DNA from: Paenibacillus sp. MAHUQ-63
GTDB lineage: Bacteria; Bacillota; Bacilli; Paenibacillales; NBRC-103111
Direction: 5' to 3'
Length of the DNA stretch: 64,000 bases
Assembly: GCF_028765165.1 (NCBI RefSeq)
Contig: NZ_JARADB010000003.1
Coordinates: forward strand, 479,210 to 543,209
Part shown: positions 16,360 to 25,045 of the stretch, in pieces
Layout of the letters: each line of letters opens with the position of its first letter
Position numbering within the stretch: the first letter of the stretch is position 1
Notes under the pieces: generated by a model
What the model was told of the DNA's origin: nothing
Database searches by the model: none
What the model saw: only the letters and a program-made list of their open reading frames with translations
Program-made: the position numbers and the translations under genes

Positions 16360-17874
16360 TTACACAACGCGAATGCCCGCTGCGGCCTTGGAGAAATCGT
16401 TACCTTCCATGCTGCTCATCGAAGCATCGACGTCCCGCAGCACTAAATACGTGCCGGTCCCAGCCAAAGCTCTCGTTCTTTCGAGCACGAAGCCTTGAAC
16501 ATGATGCAGCTCCATCACGGACAGATCTTCATTAGCGGCTTTCCCCTTGAACCCTTGGACGTGCAGGTCCTCCAGGTGTTCACCGTACAAGGCATTGGAC
16601 CAATTGACATTGCGGTCATCTCCCCACTTCACTTCCACATCGCTAAGTACGACGTCCTGCGCATGCCGGAGGAAGATCGCCGGAATAGGATGCGGGAACA
16701 CCCCGCGCGCAGATGGCTGCGTATCGAACACACCACCGGTATAGCCGCTGAGCTTGCGCAAGGTCGTCTTCACATTGCGGAGCGAAATCCCCTCAATGAC
16801 GTTATCTTCGGACCCTTCGATGTAGATGCACCCTTCCGCTTCGGCAAGCACCTGATCGAAGCGAATGTTGCGAATTTTCCCAGGCGCAGGCGCGTCCGGC
16901 ACGTTCCTCCGCTCCGCCGTCATGAAGATCGGCTCAGCCTTGCCCCACCAACGGAGCGTACGCTGAATTTCCTCCTCGTTGCTGAACAATCGGGTTTCGA
17001 TCAGCAGATTGGAGAAAAGCATATTTTCTACGGTCGCCCCGTCGCGAACCCAGATCCCGACGCCACGGTTGGAATTGCGGATCACACAATTGGTCACCAC
17101 GATATTGCGAATATCGGCGTGCGTTTCCGTTCCGATCTTAATCGCCGAGTCATGGGATTGCAGCGTGCAATTCGTCACCGTAATATTCTCGCAAGCACCA
17201 TAACGCTCAGCGCCGTACTTGGTCGTTTTGATCACGATGCAGTCGTCGCCCGTTTCAATATGGCAATTGGAAATATGTACGTCCTTGCAGCAATCGGGGT
17301 CGATCCCGTCGTTATTCGGACCGCGGACTTGGCCGAGAATCTTCACGCCGTCGACGGTAACCTGGTTGCATCCGGTCATATGCAGCCCCCAGGAAGATGC
17401 CCGGTACAAGGTAACGTCGCGGAAGACGACATTCGTGCAGCCTTCGAAGTCGATCAGCTTCGGACGGAAGCCGCCGAGCGGCTGCAGCACATAATCGCTC
17501 ACGCCATCCTCCGGCTCCAGGAATTGCTCGCCTCTGCCGTCGATCGTGCCCAGACCGGTGACACCGATATGCACCGCATGCCTCGCACATACGAGTGCCC
17601 GGCTGCCTTGTCCCTCGCTCAGTTCAAGCGCCTCCGCTCCGGACGGCAGAATGAAGTCCGCTTCCTCCATGGAGCTGACAATCCGTGCCGCCGGTGTCAG
17701 ATGCAGTTCTACATAGGAGCGAAGATACAGCGTCCCCGATAGAAACTCCCCTTTCGGAACGACGACCGTCCCTCCGCCTTGTTCCGCACAATAATCAATC
17801 GCTTGCTGAATGCTCGCCGTATCTTTGGCGACGCCGTCGCCGACAGCGCCATAATCTTTAATGTTCACGATCAT
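16360..17874 (-). CDS. Glycoside hydrolase family 28-like (polygalacturonase-type) enzyme
   Basis: This 504-residue cytoplasmic protein has no signal peptide and a pectate-lyase-like parallel beta-helix. The N-terminus IKDYGAVGDGVAKDTASIQQAI is typical of GH28. Catalytic-type Asp residues are visible in NNDGIDPD (residues 187-194) and in GDDCI (Asp210 and Asp211). The usual GHG is SHD (240-242), keeping the His. The usual RIK is not present; the equivalent stretch reads GVGIWVRDG near 271. It probably removes galacturonic acid or a related residue from imported rhamnogalacturonan oligomers. It is the last gene of the pectin locus, 21 bp after the 222-residue protein. Confidence 0.85.
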   Translation of the reverse strand: MIVNIKDYGAVGDGVAKDTASIQQAIDYCAEQGGGTVVVPKGEFLSGTLYLRSYVELHLTPAARIVSSMEEADFILPSGAEALELSEGQGSRALVCARHAVHIGVTGLGTIDGRGEQFLEPEDGVSDYVLQPLGGFRPKLIDFEGCTNVVFRDVTLYRASSWGLHMTGCNQVTVDGVKILGQVRGPNNDGIDPDCCKDVHISNCHIETGDDCIVIKTTKYGAERYGACENITVTNCTLQSHDSAIKIGTETHADIRNIVVTNCVIRNSNRGVGIWVRDGATVENMLFSNLLIETRLFSNEEEIQRTLRWWGKAEPIFMTAERRNVPDAPAPGKIRNIRFDQVLAEAEGCIYIEGSEDNVIEGISLRNVKTTLRKLSGYTGGVFDTQPSARGVFPHPIPAIFLRHAQDVVLSDVEVKWGDDRNVNWSNALYGEHLEDLHVQGFKGKAANEDLSVMELHHVQGFVLERTRALAGTGTYLVLRDVDASMSSMEGNDFSKAAAGIRVV

Positions 17875-17895
17875 GCCTTACACAGTCTCCTTCCC

Positions 17896-18564
17896 CTATT
17901 CCCCTTCTTTGCCTGCATCGCCGATATAATACGCAAATACTTGATCGATCTGTTTGAAATATAAATATCCGTCTTCCCATGGCTGGAAATGGAGATCCAT
18001 TCGCGAATCGTTCCAGTTCTCAGGCGTTCCTTTCGTATGAAGCCGCCCAGGCACAACCGGCTCTTCGACGACCTTCGGAAATTCCTGGTAGCCGAAGAGC
18101 AAATTCTCGTGCATTGCGATAATTTCATATTTGTCTCCGAAGAAAGCCCGCTCCTCTTGAAGCTGATAATGATAATAGATGTAGCTGCTCATCATTTCCG
18201 GCTTCAGGAAAGCGACCCGGCCCGCCCGGCGTTCGACCGGCTGCTCGCGCAGCCAATGTTCCGTGCTTGCCGGCTCGTTGAAGTGAAATACGTCGATCAT
18301 GCCAATCCACTTGCGCGGTTCGGCTTGCCCCGGCCAGTCCTTCAAGTAGGGGGTAGCGGCTCCGGCAACCTCTTCCGGCGGCAGTTCGCCGTCTATGCAT
18401 TCGTAGTAGAGGAACAGATTGTTACGCCATGAGAACGCCGCCGCCGTCATGAGCTCCCCCTTCGCTACGCGCTCTTGGGCCTGGGCGCTTGATTTCAATG
18501 CCTCCAAACCGGCCGACTCCTGATCTTGCAGCCACTCGGCCCGGTACATCATTCGCTTGATCAT
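17896..18564 (-). CDS. Hypothetical 222-residue protein in the pectin locus
   Basis: I do not recognise this soluble protein. It contains two similar stretches: RKWIGMIDVFHFNEPASTEHW, followed by SSYIYYHYQLQEERAFFGDKYEIIAMHENLLFGYQEF; and an N-terminal FSWRNNLFLYYECIDGELPPEEV, followed by a late MDLHFQPWEDGYLYFKQIDQVFAYYIGD. The pattern of short strands with aromatic and His/Glu residues recalls dimeric alpha-beta-barrel (mutarotase-like) proteins, but that is a guess. AGGAGG precedes the ATG. It lies 46 bp after GH105 and 21 bp before GH28, so it is co-transcribed with rhamnogalacturonan-degrading enzymes and probably acts on their sugars. Confidence 0.7.
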   Translation of the reverse strand: MIKRMMYRAEWLQDQESAGLEALKSSAQAQERVAKGELMTAAAFSWRNNLFLYYECIDGELPPEEVAGAATPYLKDWPGQAEPRKWIGMIDVFHFNEPASTEHWLREQPVERRAGRVAFLKPEMMSSYIYYHYQLQEERAFFGDKYEIIAMHENLLFGYQEFPKVVEEPVVPGRLHTKGTPENWNDSRMDLHFQPWEDGYLYFKQIDQVFAYYIGDAGKEGE

Positions 18565-18610
18565 AAGGTAGATGCCTCCTATCCTTCCTCTTCTCGTTCT
18601 TTTCCTCTTT

Positions 18611-20782
18611 CTATTTCTCTTTCAGGAAACGCTGCACCTGCATAACCTCCACGCCGGCCAGCATCACGATTCCGATACCGTGGGTATCGTTCAGCAGCCA
18701 CGGCAGCTCGTCCCGGTAATAACGTCCGGAGAACGAATAACCGGAGCCTCGGCATACGCCGTATACATTGCCGAACTTATCGATGCTTATTTTCGTAAGA
18801 CCTTCCCAGCCTTTCATCACCGCATGGACATAAGCTTCAGGCTGGAGCAGCCAACCGTTCCGAATACCCTTGGCGAAAGCATACATAAACATGGAGGTGC
18901 AGGAAGTCTCCTCATACGAAGTCGGATCGGTCAGCACCTGATGCCATAGCCCGCCTGCCCCTTGGAGCCGCAGATAGCCCTCGCATAGCTCGCGGTAGAA
19001 AACAAGCAGAGCTTCCCTGTGCGCATGCTCTTGAGGCAGTGCGCCTAACAGCTCGGCAAGCGAGAACAGCACCCAACCGTTGCCGCGGCCCCATGGAACC
19101 AACGTCGGCCGATCGCTTTTGAAATCGTACACGTGCGACATGATCTGTTGATCCGGCATATATAAATACTCCTTATACAGGAGAATTTGTTTGACTGCGT
19201 CTTCCATGTAAGAAGCATCCTGGGCGTACGCAGAGTACCTGTATAAGAACGGAACGCTCATATACAGATCGTCGCACCACAGCGTATCTTTCATGAAATC
19301 GACGCTGCCGCGCACCCGGTAAAGGGCGCCGTTCGGCAGCCTGTCTTGGACGCGGGCGATGTACGCGGCGATTCGGGCGGCCACCTGCTCCGAACCCTCG
19401 ACCTTCCCGTACTCCAGCGCAGCGAGCATCGTAGCGCCGAAGGAGCCGCAGTCATCCAAAGAATCAATCAGAGCCAGCTGATTGTTGATGCCTGCCGCGC
19501 CATACTGCTTGCCGTCCCACAGCGCATATTCGTCGAACGATGCGCTCTGCTCCACATGGCGAAGCACGTAATCGATGTAGTCTCTGCGCCCGATGGCCGC
19601 TCCCGTCTGCATCAGACCGTACAGCGTGACCCCAAGCGGGTAGTTCCATTTGGCGAACAACGTATTCTCCAAATAAGGCCTAACCCAAGTATTCGGCAGA
19701 TCGGCTCTCCAATAGGTGCCCTCCCGGCCGTCGTTATAGACGCGGTTCAACACCGGGAGCTCTTCCGCAGCCGGGATGTGCTCATTAGCGAAAGTCCCCA
19801 GATACAGCCAGTTGTCCTTCAAGCCTTCAACCGGAAAAGGCGGCGTCAGAGACAGCCCCGATTCCTCTTGGGCAGGCTCCAATTCGAATCCCCATTTGCC
19901 GCCTGTACACACACTATATGCGGCGATGTCGTTATCGCCGAAGCTCAGCGGGATATCCACCTGGAATTCGGCGCTTTGAGCAGCGGCATACACTTCGGTG
20001 CCGTTGACATACAGCTTCAAGGCGCCGTCGTGCTTCCCTATCCAGCGGGCGGGCTTCTCGCGCGTTACCGTGCTGCGCGCTTTCGTCCAGGCAATGGCCG
20101 TGCGGCCGCTCTCCGCACCGAACAGCCGCGCGAACACGCCGCTTTGGCGGGCCTCCTCGCTCCAGCCAAGATTCGGCAGCCACTGGGTAAGTCCGCCTGA
20201 TTCCTTTAATCCCTCGGCCAGCATCTGCTGCGCATCCGCCATCGTCGGCTCCGAGTACACCCAGCCCTCCTGGCCGTCCCGCCCCGGCGTCGGGCAGATG
20301 AAGTGCAGCGGGAAATTTTTGTACGAGCCCGTGCCGAACACACCGCCGCAGCCATTCGCCGTTTTCTCGAACTGCAGCAGGAACTCGTTCCAGCCCTTAT
20401 TCATTTGCGCACGGAAGACGTTCTTCCGTTCCGGCGCCATTTCATCGGATATGTTCGAGGCAAATACGCGTACTCCGTTCACATAAATATGCGTGGGACT
20501 ATAACAGCTAATGCCGAAATTAAGCTCCGCAGGCTGATCGCTCCAAAGCTTGGCCCAAGCGTACACATACTCGCCTAAGCGCATTTGGTCCCAGCGGTCC
20601 TGGAAGTCCATCACATATCTGTAATCGTGAATACGCGTGAAACCATCCTTGCTAAATAACCGATAAACATAAGGATGCGGGGGATTCGCCCCGATATAGC
20701 GCTGCGCGATCGTGCGGAGCGTCCCTTCCACATCGTGAAACTGCTTATTAAATACGGATTCATTCGGCTCAAAATACGTCAT
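18611..20782 (-). CDS. GH105-like unsaturated rhamnogalacturonyl hydrolase with N-terminal domain
   Basis: This 723-residue protein has two parts. Residues about 370-723 form the GH88/GH105 (alpha/alpha)6 barrel: KDTLWCDDLYMSVPFLYRYS carries the Asp expected for hydration-type catalysis, and VPWGRGNGWVLFSLAELLG is a second family signature. The first 360 residues are an extra region with a galactose-binding-like segment (ELNFGISCYSPTHIYVNGVRV, then KGWNEFLLQFEKT). There is no signal peptide, so it is cytoplasmic. GH105 enzymes release the unsaturated galacturonyl residue left by lyases. The ATG at 20782 follows GAGGAG; an upstream start at 20824 would lie in the terminator. Confidence 0.88.
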   Translation of the reverse strand: MTYFEPNESVFNKQFHDVEGTLRTIAQRYIGANPPHPYVYRLFSKDGFTRIHDYRYVMDFQDRWDQMRLGEYVYAWAKLWSDQPAELNFGISCYSPTHIYVNGVRVFASNISDEMAPERKNVFRAQMNKGWNEFLLQFEKTANGCGGVFGTGSYKNFPLHFICPTPGRDGQEGWVYSEPTMADAQQMLAEGLKESGGLTQWLPNLGWSEEARQSGVFARLFGAESGRTAIAWTKARSTVTREKPARWIGKHDGALKLYVNGTEVYAAAQSAEFQVDIPLSFGDNDIAAYSVCTGGKWGFELEPAQEESGLSLTPPFPVEGLKDNWLYLGTFANEHIPAAEELPVLNRVYNDGREGTYWRADLPNTWVRPYLENTLFAKWNYPLGVTLYGLMQTGAAIGRRDYIDYVLRHVEQSASFDEYALWDGKQYGAAGINNQLALIDSLDDCGSFGATMLAALEYGKVEGSEQVAARIAAYIARVQDRLPNGALYRVRGSVDFMKDTLWCDDLYMSVPFLYRYSAYAQDASYMEDAVKQILLYKEYLYMPDQQIMSHVYDFKSDRPTLVPWGRGNGWVLFSLAELLGALPQEHAHREALLVFYRELCEGYLRLQGAGGLWHQVLTDPTSYEETSCTSMFMYAFAKGIRNGWLLQPEAYVHAVMKGWEGLTKISIDKFGNVYGVCRGSGYSFSGRYYRDELPWLLNDTHGIGIVMLAGVEVMQVQRFLKEK

Positions 20783-20810
20783 GGCAGACTTCTCCTCTCT
20801 TCTGTAAGAC

Positions 20811-20839
20811 AAAGGCTCCCACACCTAAGCGCGGGAGCC
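20811..20839 (-). terminator. Intercistronic terminator between binding protein and GH105
   Basis: GGCTCCC pairs with GGGAGCC around a 12-base loop, with a short TTT tract. It lies between the solute-binding protein stop (20853) and GH105 start (20782). A partial terminator here would lower enzyme expression relative to the binding protein. Confidence 0.7.
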
Positions 20840-20852
20840 GGTCGAGCTTTTT

Positions 20853-22406
20853 TTATTTGGCGGCAGCCAGACGCTTCTTGTAAGCATCCGTCAGTTCTTG
20901 GCTCATTTTCACAACATTCGCGTCCGCTTTCATCTTGTTCACGAATTCATCCCATCCGGCGATCGATTCTTTGCCCAGGATGACTTTGATTTTCATATCA
21001 AGCACTTTCTTCTGCAGCTCAGGCAAGTATTGCATAGCAGTCGGGGAGTACAGACCGATGCTGATATCCGCTTGGCTCGTTTTGGCACGCTCGTCCTGCA
21101 CTTTTTTGTACAATTCTTGCGTATCTTTCTGGAAGAAGTTTTTCACTGTACTTGCGTAAGGGTCCGCTACATACACGATTTGGTTGAAATCAGGACCGCC
21201 GTCATCCGCCAATTTCTTAGAGTCAACGACTTTCACGCCGTCTTTCACGGTATGGTCAACACCTTCAATTCCATAAGTTTGGATAGCGAATACATCGTCG
21301 TTCATCCAAGTATCGACCATTTTGAGAATACGCTTCATTTTATCTTCTTTAACGGTTTTCGGAATCGCCAGTACGCCGGAGAAGCCTGGACCTTTCGGAT
21401 TGTAACCGTTAATGTTCGTAGCCGGGTAGAAATCCGTCTCTTTCACTTTCGTATCGATCTTTTTGAGATCGTTCAAGTAGTCGGACACGACCGTTCCCGT
21501 TTTATCGACGAGACCGCCTGCTTTACCGGCTTTCACGATATCTTTCACTTGGCTCGGTTTCAGAGCGGCGAAATCCTCCGGAATCAATTTCTCCTGATAC
21601 AGCTTAATGACGAATTCCAACGCTTTGCGCTCTTCCGGAAGGAACGATTTGAATACCATCTGGTCGTTCTGCCATTTCCAGTCTCCATTAGAGGCGGCGA
21701 AGGCGTTCTCAATTTGACCCAGTGTATCGGAAACTTTATCCCCGCCGTTCGTCGCATTAATCGCAAGACCGATCGTATCTTTCTTACCGTTCTTGTCCGG
21801 ATCGTTCTCCGTGAACGCTTTGTACACTTGGTACAATTCATCCGTCGTCGTCGGCACTTTCATCCCGAGGTTATCCAGCCAGTCTTTGCGGAAAATAAAG
21901 AACGTATCGCCTTCGGTAGGACGAGGACGCGGAATGGAGTAGTTTTTGCCGTCATCCATTTTGGTCAAGTCCCAAGCGGTTTTGGAAATCTTGCTGCTCA
22001 AGTTCGGGTAATCTTTGATGTAGTCGCTGATATCCCAGAACGCTCCCTGCTGGACCATCCCGCGGAATACGGAAGTGAACGGATCGGGAATATAAATAAG
22101 CTCAGGAATGTCCCCGGATGCGAGTGTAACGTTCAATTTGTCGGGATAGCTGTTAGCCGATACCCATTGAATGTTCATTTTGGAATTCGTTGCTTTCTCG
22201 ATCGCTTGCTTGATAGCGTTGTCATTTGCCGGCGGGTTAGCGCTGAGCAAAATCGTCATAATGCTGACATCGAGCGGTGAATTATCGCTGCCTGCTCCAG
22301 CCGCTGGCGTATTGTTAGATTTGGCTCCGCAAGCCGTAAGCGCCGTTGCGGCGATCAGCATGGCGCTCAACCCGAGCACAGCTTTCTTTTTGACTTGAAA
22401 TGTCAT
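20853..22406 (-). CDS. Extracellular sugar-binding lipoprotein (LplA-like)
   Basis: This 517-residue receptor belongs to a CUT1-type oligosaccharide ABC importer. The signal peptide VLGLSAMLIAATALTACG ends in a lipobox (LTAC). The mature protein is a type-1 extracellular solute-binding fold, with ANSYPDKLNVTLASGDIPELIYIPD near residue 80 and KNGKKDTIGLAINATNGGD near 200, both typical of Paenibacillus LplA-like proteins. The matching permeases are at 25046-26902, separated by the regulator gene. The likely ligand is a rhamnogalacturonan-derived oligosaccharide, from context only. Confidence 0.9.
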   Translation of the reverse strand: MTFQVKKKAVLGLSAMLIAATALTACGAKSNNTPAAGAGSDNSPLDVSIMTILLSANPPANDNAIKQAIEKATNSKMNIQWVSANSYPDKLNVTLASGDIPELIYIPDPFTSVFRGMVQQGAFWDISDYIKDYPNLSSKISKTAWDLTKMDDGKNYSIPRPRPTEGDTFFIFRKDWLDNLGMKVPTTTDELYQVYKAFTENDPDKNGKKDTIGLAINATNGGDKVSDTLGQIENAFAASNGDWKWQNDQMVFKSFLPEERKALEFVIKLYQEKLIPEDFAALKPSQVKDIVKAGKAGGLVDKTGTVVSDYLNDLKKIDTKVKETDFYPATNINGYNPKGPGFSGVLAIPKTVKEDKMKRILKMVDTWMNDDVFAIQTYGIEGVDHTVKDGVKVVDSKKLADDGGPDFNQIVYVADPYASTVKNFFQKDTQELYKKVQDERAKTSQADISIGLYSPTAMQYLPELQKKVLDMKIKVILGKESIAGWDEFVNKMKADANVVKMSQELTDAYKKRLAAAK

Positions 22407-22530
22407 TCTGATTCATCCCCTTAATCATGTTCTATAAAATGGTTCCGAGCTGTGATTCACACTTTAAGGGATGTTCCTCTTCCCGACAACCAAACTTTCT
22501 TGCAGCCCCTCGTAATCGGGGAATTATCCT

Positions 22531-22542
22531 TTGTTGCACGGT
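22531..22542. promoter_or_regulatory. Candidate operator TTGTTGCACGG
   Basis: TTGTTGCACGG lies 125 bp upstream of the binding-protein start codon. A near copy (TTGTTGCACAGG at 30315-30326) stands in the same orientation upstream of the GH106-like gene. Both would be read by the regulator encoded between them, if functional. Confidence 0.35.
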
Positions 22543-22624
22543 ATTCATTCCTTGCGCAGACAGCAGAAACCGCCTACAGCGCCTGTTTTGCGGTTCGTAA
22601 CAGGCTTGTAAGCGGCATTACCGG

Positions 22625-24955
22625 CTATTGGTCTTTCTGTATCATCTCTCGGTATTGACCTGGGGATACGCCTTCGACTTTCTTGAAAATACGGTTGAAG
22701 TACGTATTCTGGTAGCCGACTTGATCGGCAATCTCATTGATCTTCATCGTCGTCGTACGCAGCAGTTCTTTGGCCTGCGTGATGCGAAGATTGGTCAAAT
22801 AATCGATGAAATTAATGCCCGACACTTGCTTGATAGCCCGGCTAAGCGTATACGGGGAAGTGTTGAAATGCTCGGCACAAGACTCCAGGGACAGATTCGT
22901 TCGGTAATTCTCCTGAATGTAGAGCATCACCTTCTCAATGAACTGCTTCATCTGGAGATCCTGCCTGCCCGCATGCTCGCGGACATAAGTGCCGACCACG
23001 CGCGTTTCCAACCACCGGAGCATCTCATGAGGCTCATTAAGCGCGTTCAACTCCTGGAACAGGTTCGCGCCTTCGAACATCGAGATCGGATTAATACCCG
23101 ACTGCAGCATCGTATGCTGAATGCTTCCCAGCAATTGATTGATCCCCTGCTGAATGACAAGCTTCTTCAAGCCGGCGGACGTCAGCTCGTCCATGAATTG
23201 CCGCGCCAGCTTGAGCGCTTCCTCTTCAGAGCCGATCCGAATGGCGTGAATCAATTCTTTCTCCAGCATAAAATTATAAGGAAACGCCAGCTGGCTGGAG
23301 GTTTGGTGGAACTGCACCACATCGATGAGCTCGTTGCTGTTGTGCAGGTCCCAGTAATTCAGCAATTGTCTCGTTTCATCGAATAAATACGGCACATGGC
23401 TGATCTGGGTCGTCGTATTGCCCATCACGACGACGGCTTGCAATTTCAAAATTTTCTGGATGATCTGCAGCATCTCATCCCCGAATTCCCGCATCCACGC
23501 TTTGCTGCGCTCCGCCTCCCACTCCTGCGGCATGGTCAAGAACAACCCCAGCGAGCAATCGTGGAAGTTCAGAACATCGCACCGAATGCCCATATTCTCT
23601 CCCAATTCCGCGGCGATATTCCCTACGGCGAAGGCAACCAGCTCCTCGTCGCCCTTGGCGAACCTCGCGCCTTTCTCCCAGTTCAAGCCGCGCATCTGTA
23701 CAACCATAGCCCCGATCTGCTTGTTCTCCATATCAAGGCCAAGCTGTTTGGAGCGCTCCTGAACTTCGACCTCGGTAAGCTCGAACAAATATCCCTGAAC
23801 CAGCTGCATCAGGAAGCCTTCCCGCAATAGAGGAAGCTGAAGATCCAGCCTGCTCCGGAGCTTCTCGCCTTCCTTCGTCAGGGATTCCCATTTCATCTCG
23901 ATCCACTCGAATTCGTTGCGGTTCCCGTCCCGGCCATGGCCTCCGCTCAGCTTGCCGAACAATCGCTCCAAGGGGGAATAGATGCGCCGCGAACCCATCC
24001 ACGACAGGAGAAGCGCCAGCAGCAGGCCGCCGAGGCTGACGAAAATAATAACTTTGGAGATTAACAAAACCGGCGACGTAATACTTGATAGCGGTGCTGC
24101 CGAGAGGAACACCCACGTCGTTCCCAGCCGGGTGAATTGGCTGATGGAGACGGAATAGACCGATTTCTCATAGGAGAACAGGAAGGAATCCTCTTTGGAG
24201 CCGCGGCTCTGATATTCGTTCTCCAATGCGGCGTCGAGGTCTGTCCACTGGCCGCCTGACGAGATTTTCCACTGGTTGTCTCCGCTTAACAGCAGGATCG
24301 AACCTTCACCCAGAGGATTAAGCGTTTTCAGCTGTTCCTCCAGACGGTTTTTGTTCAGTGTTGCAATCAGCAGCCCATAAGGCTCCGTCGGTCCGCCGGG
24401 AAGCTTGTTGACCAGAGCCAGCGTCGTCCCGTTCGTATTCTTCGGTGTGCCCGGAATCCCCGCAGCATCCATCCAATAAATCGATTTGTCCCGTTTCATT
24501 AAGGCCTGATATTGATCAAGCGCTTCCTGATTCGTCTGGTAGTCGTAGCCTTCCTTATTCATAACGACCGGACGGGGACTTCCCATGTAGAGAGAAGCCC
24601 TCTCGATTAACGGACTGGAGCCTTCGATGATCAACAAGGTCCGGTACAGCTCGTGAACTTGCTCGTAATCGGCCGCGAAGCTCAAATTTTTGAGCTTGGC
24701 TCCCAGATTCGGCTCGAACGCCCAGTGCGAGAAGGTCATCTCCAGGTTGGCGAATTGCGCTTCGATATTTTTCTCCTGTTGAATAATCTTATTGTGATGC
24801 AGGCGCTGCAGCTCGCCCTCGATTTTATTCGTCACGGTCCAATATGTAACAAGCCCCATCCCGATGCCGGGAATGGCGGCAATTAACATGATCAAGACCA
24901 AACTATTCCGGTAAAAGCTTCCTCTTCGGTTCGGCAAAGCATGTCCACCTTCCAT
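22625..24955 (-). CDS. Membrane-anchored AraC-family regulator
   Basis: This 776-residue one-component sensor has a transmembrane helix near residues 16-38 (NSLVLIMLIAAIPGIGMGLV) and an extracytoplasmic sensor domain to about 290. A second helix (SKVIIFVSLGGLLLALLLSWMG) follows near 300-325. A cytoplasmic linker leads to a C-terminal AraC/XylS double helix-turn-helix from about 675 (IQENYRTNLSLESCAEHF, then INEIADQVGYQNTYFNRIFKK). A TTG codon at position 7 has the better ribosome site (GGAAGGTGG), so the true start may be there. Lying inside the pectin locus, it probably senses an extracellular oligosaccharide and controls the flanking operons. Confidence 0.88.
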   Translation of the reverse strand: MEGGHALPNRRGSFYRNSLVLIMLIAAIPGIGMGLVTYWTVTNKIEGELQRLHHNKIIQQEKNIEAQFANLEMTFSHWAFEPNLGAKLKNLSFAADYEQVHELYRTLLIIEGSSPLIERASLYMGSPRPVVMNKEGYDYQTNQEALDQYQALMKRDKSIYWMDAAGIPGTPKNTNGTTLALVNKLPGGPTEPYGLLIATLNKNRLEEQLKTLNPLGEGSILLLSGDNQWKISSGGQWTDLDAALENEYQSRGSKEDSFLFSYEKSVYSVSISQFTRLGTTWVFLSAAPLSSITSPVLLISKVIIFVSLGGLLLALLLSWMGSRRIYSPLERLFGKLSGGHGRDGNRNEFEWIEMKWESLTKEGEKLRSRLDLQLPLLREGFLMQLVQGYLFELTEVEVQERSKQLGLDMENKQIGAMVVQMRGLNWEKGARFAKGDEELVAFAVGNIAAELGENMGIRCDVLNFHDCSLGLFLTMPQEWEAERSKAWMREFGDEMLQIIQKILKLQAVVVMGNTTTQISHVPYLFDETRQLLNYWDLHNSNELIDVVQFHQTSSQLAFPYNFMLEKELIHAIRIGSEEEALKLARQFMDELTSAGLKKLVIQQGINQLLGSIQHTMLQSGINPISMFEGANLFQELNALNEPHEMLRWLETRVVGTYVREHAGRQDLQMKQFIEKVMLYIQENYRTNLSLESCAEHFNTSPYTLSRAIKQVSGINFIDYLTNLRITQAKELLRTTTMKINEIADQVGYQNTYFNRIFKKVEGVSPGQYREMIQKDQ

Positions 24956-24979
24956 GCAGATCTCTGATGATATTCATCC

Positions 24980-25008
24980 ATTATAACGCAATAAAAACAT
25001 GATTTCGA
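24980..25008 (-). promoter_or_regulatory. Predicted promoter of the AraC regulator, inside a terminator
   Basis: On the minus strand a TATAAT box (24980-24985) lies 17 bp after TCGAAA, a 4-of-6 match to the -35 consensus. The -35 box lies within the terminator stem at 24993-25031. Confidence 0.4.
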
Positions 25009-25031
25009 TGGAAATTTCCATCGAAACCATG
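24993..25031 (-). terminator. Terminator of the GH106-permease operon
   Basis: A 17-bp near-perfect palindrome (CATGGTTTCGATGGAAA against TTTCCATCGAAATCATG), then TTTTT, follows the permease stop at 25046 by 15 bp. Confidence 0.92.
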
Positions 25032-25045
25032 CTCTCACTGCAAGC

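Noticed and set aside
16495..17742. A 415-codon plus-strand frame opposite the GH28 gene
   Set aside because: It is a shadow of the GH28 coding strand with no domains; the GH28 motifs and the ribosome site lie on the minus strand.
20898..22280. A 460-codon plus-strand frame opposite the binding protein
   Set aside because: The minus-strand gene has a signal peptide and lipobox; the antisense translation has no family features.
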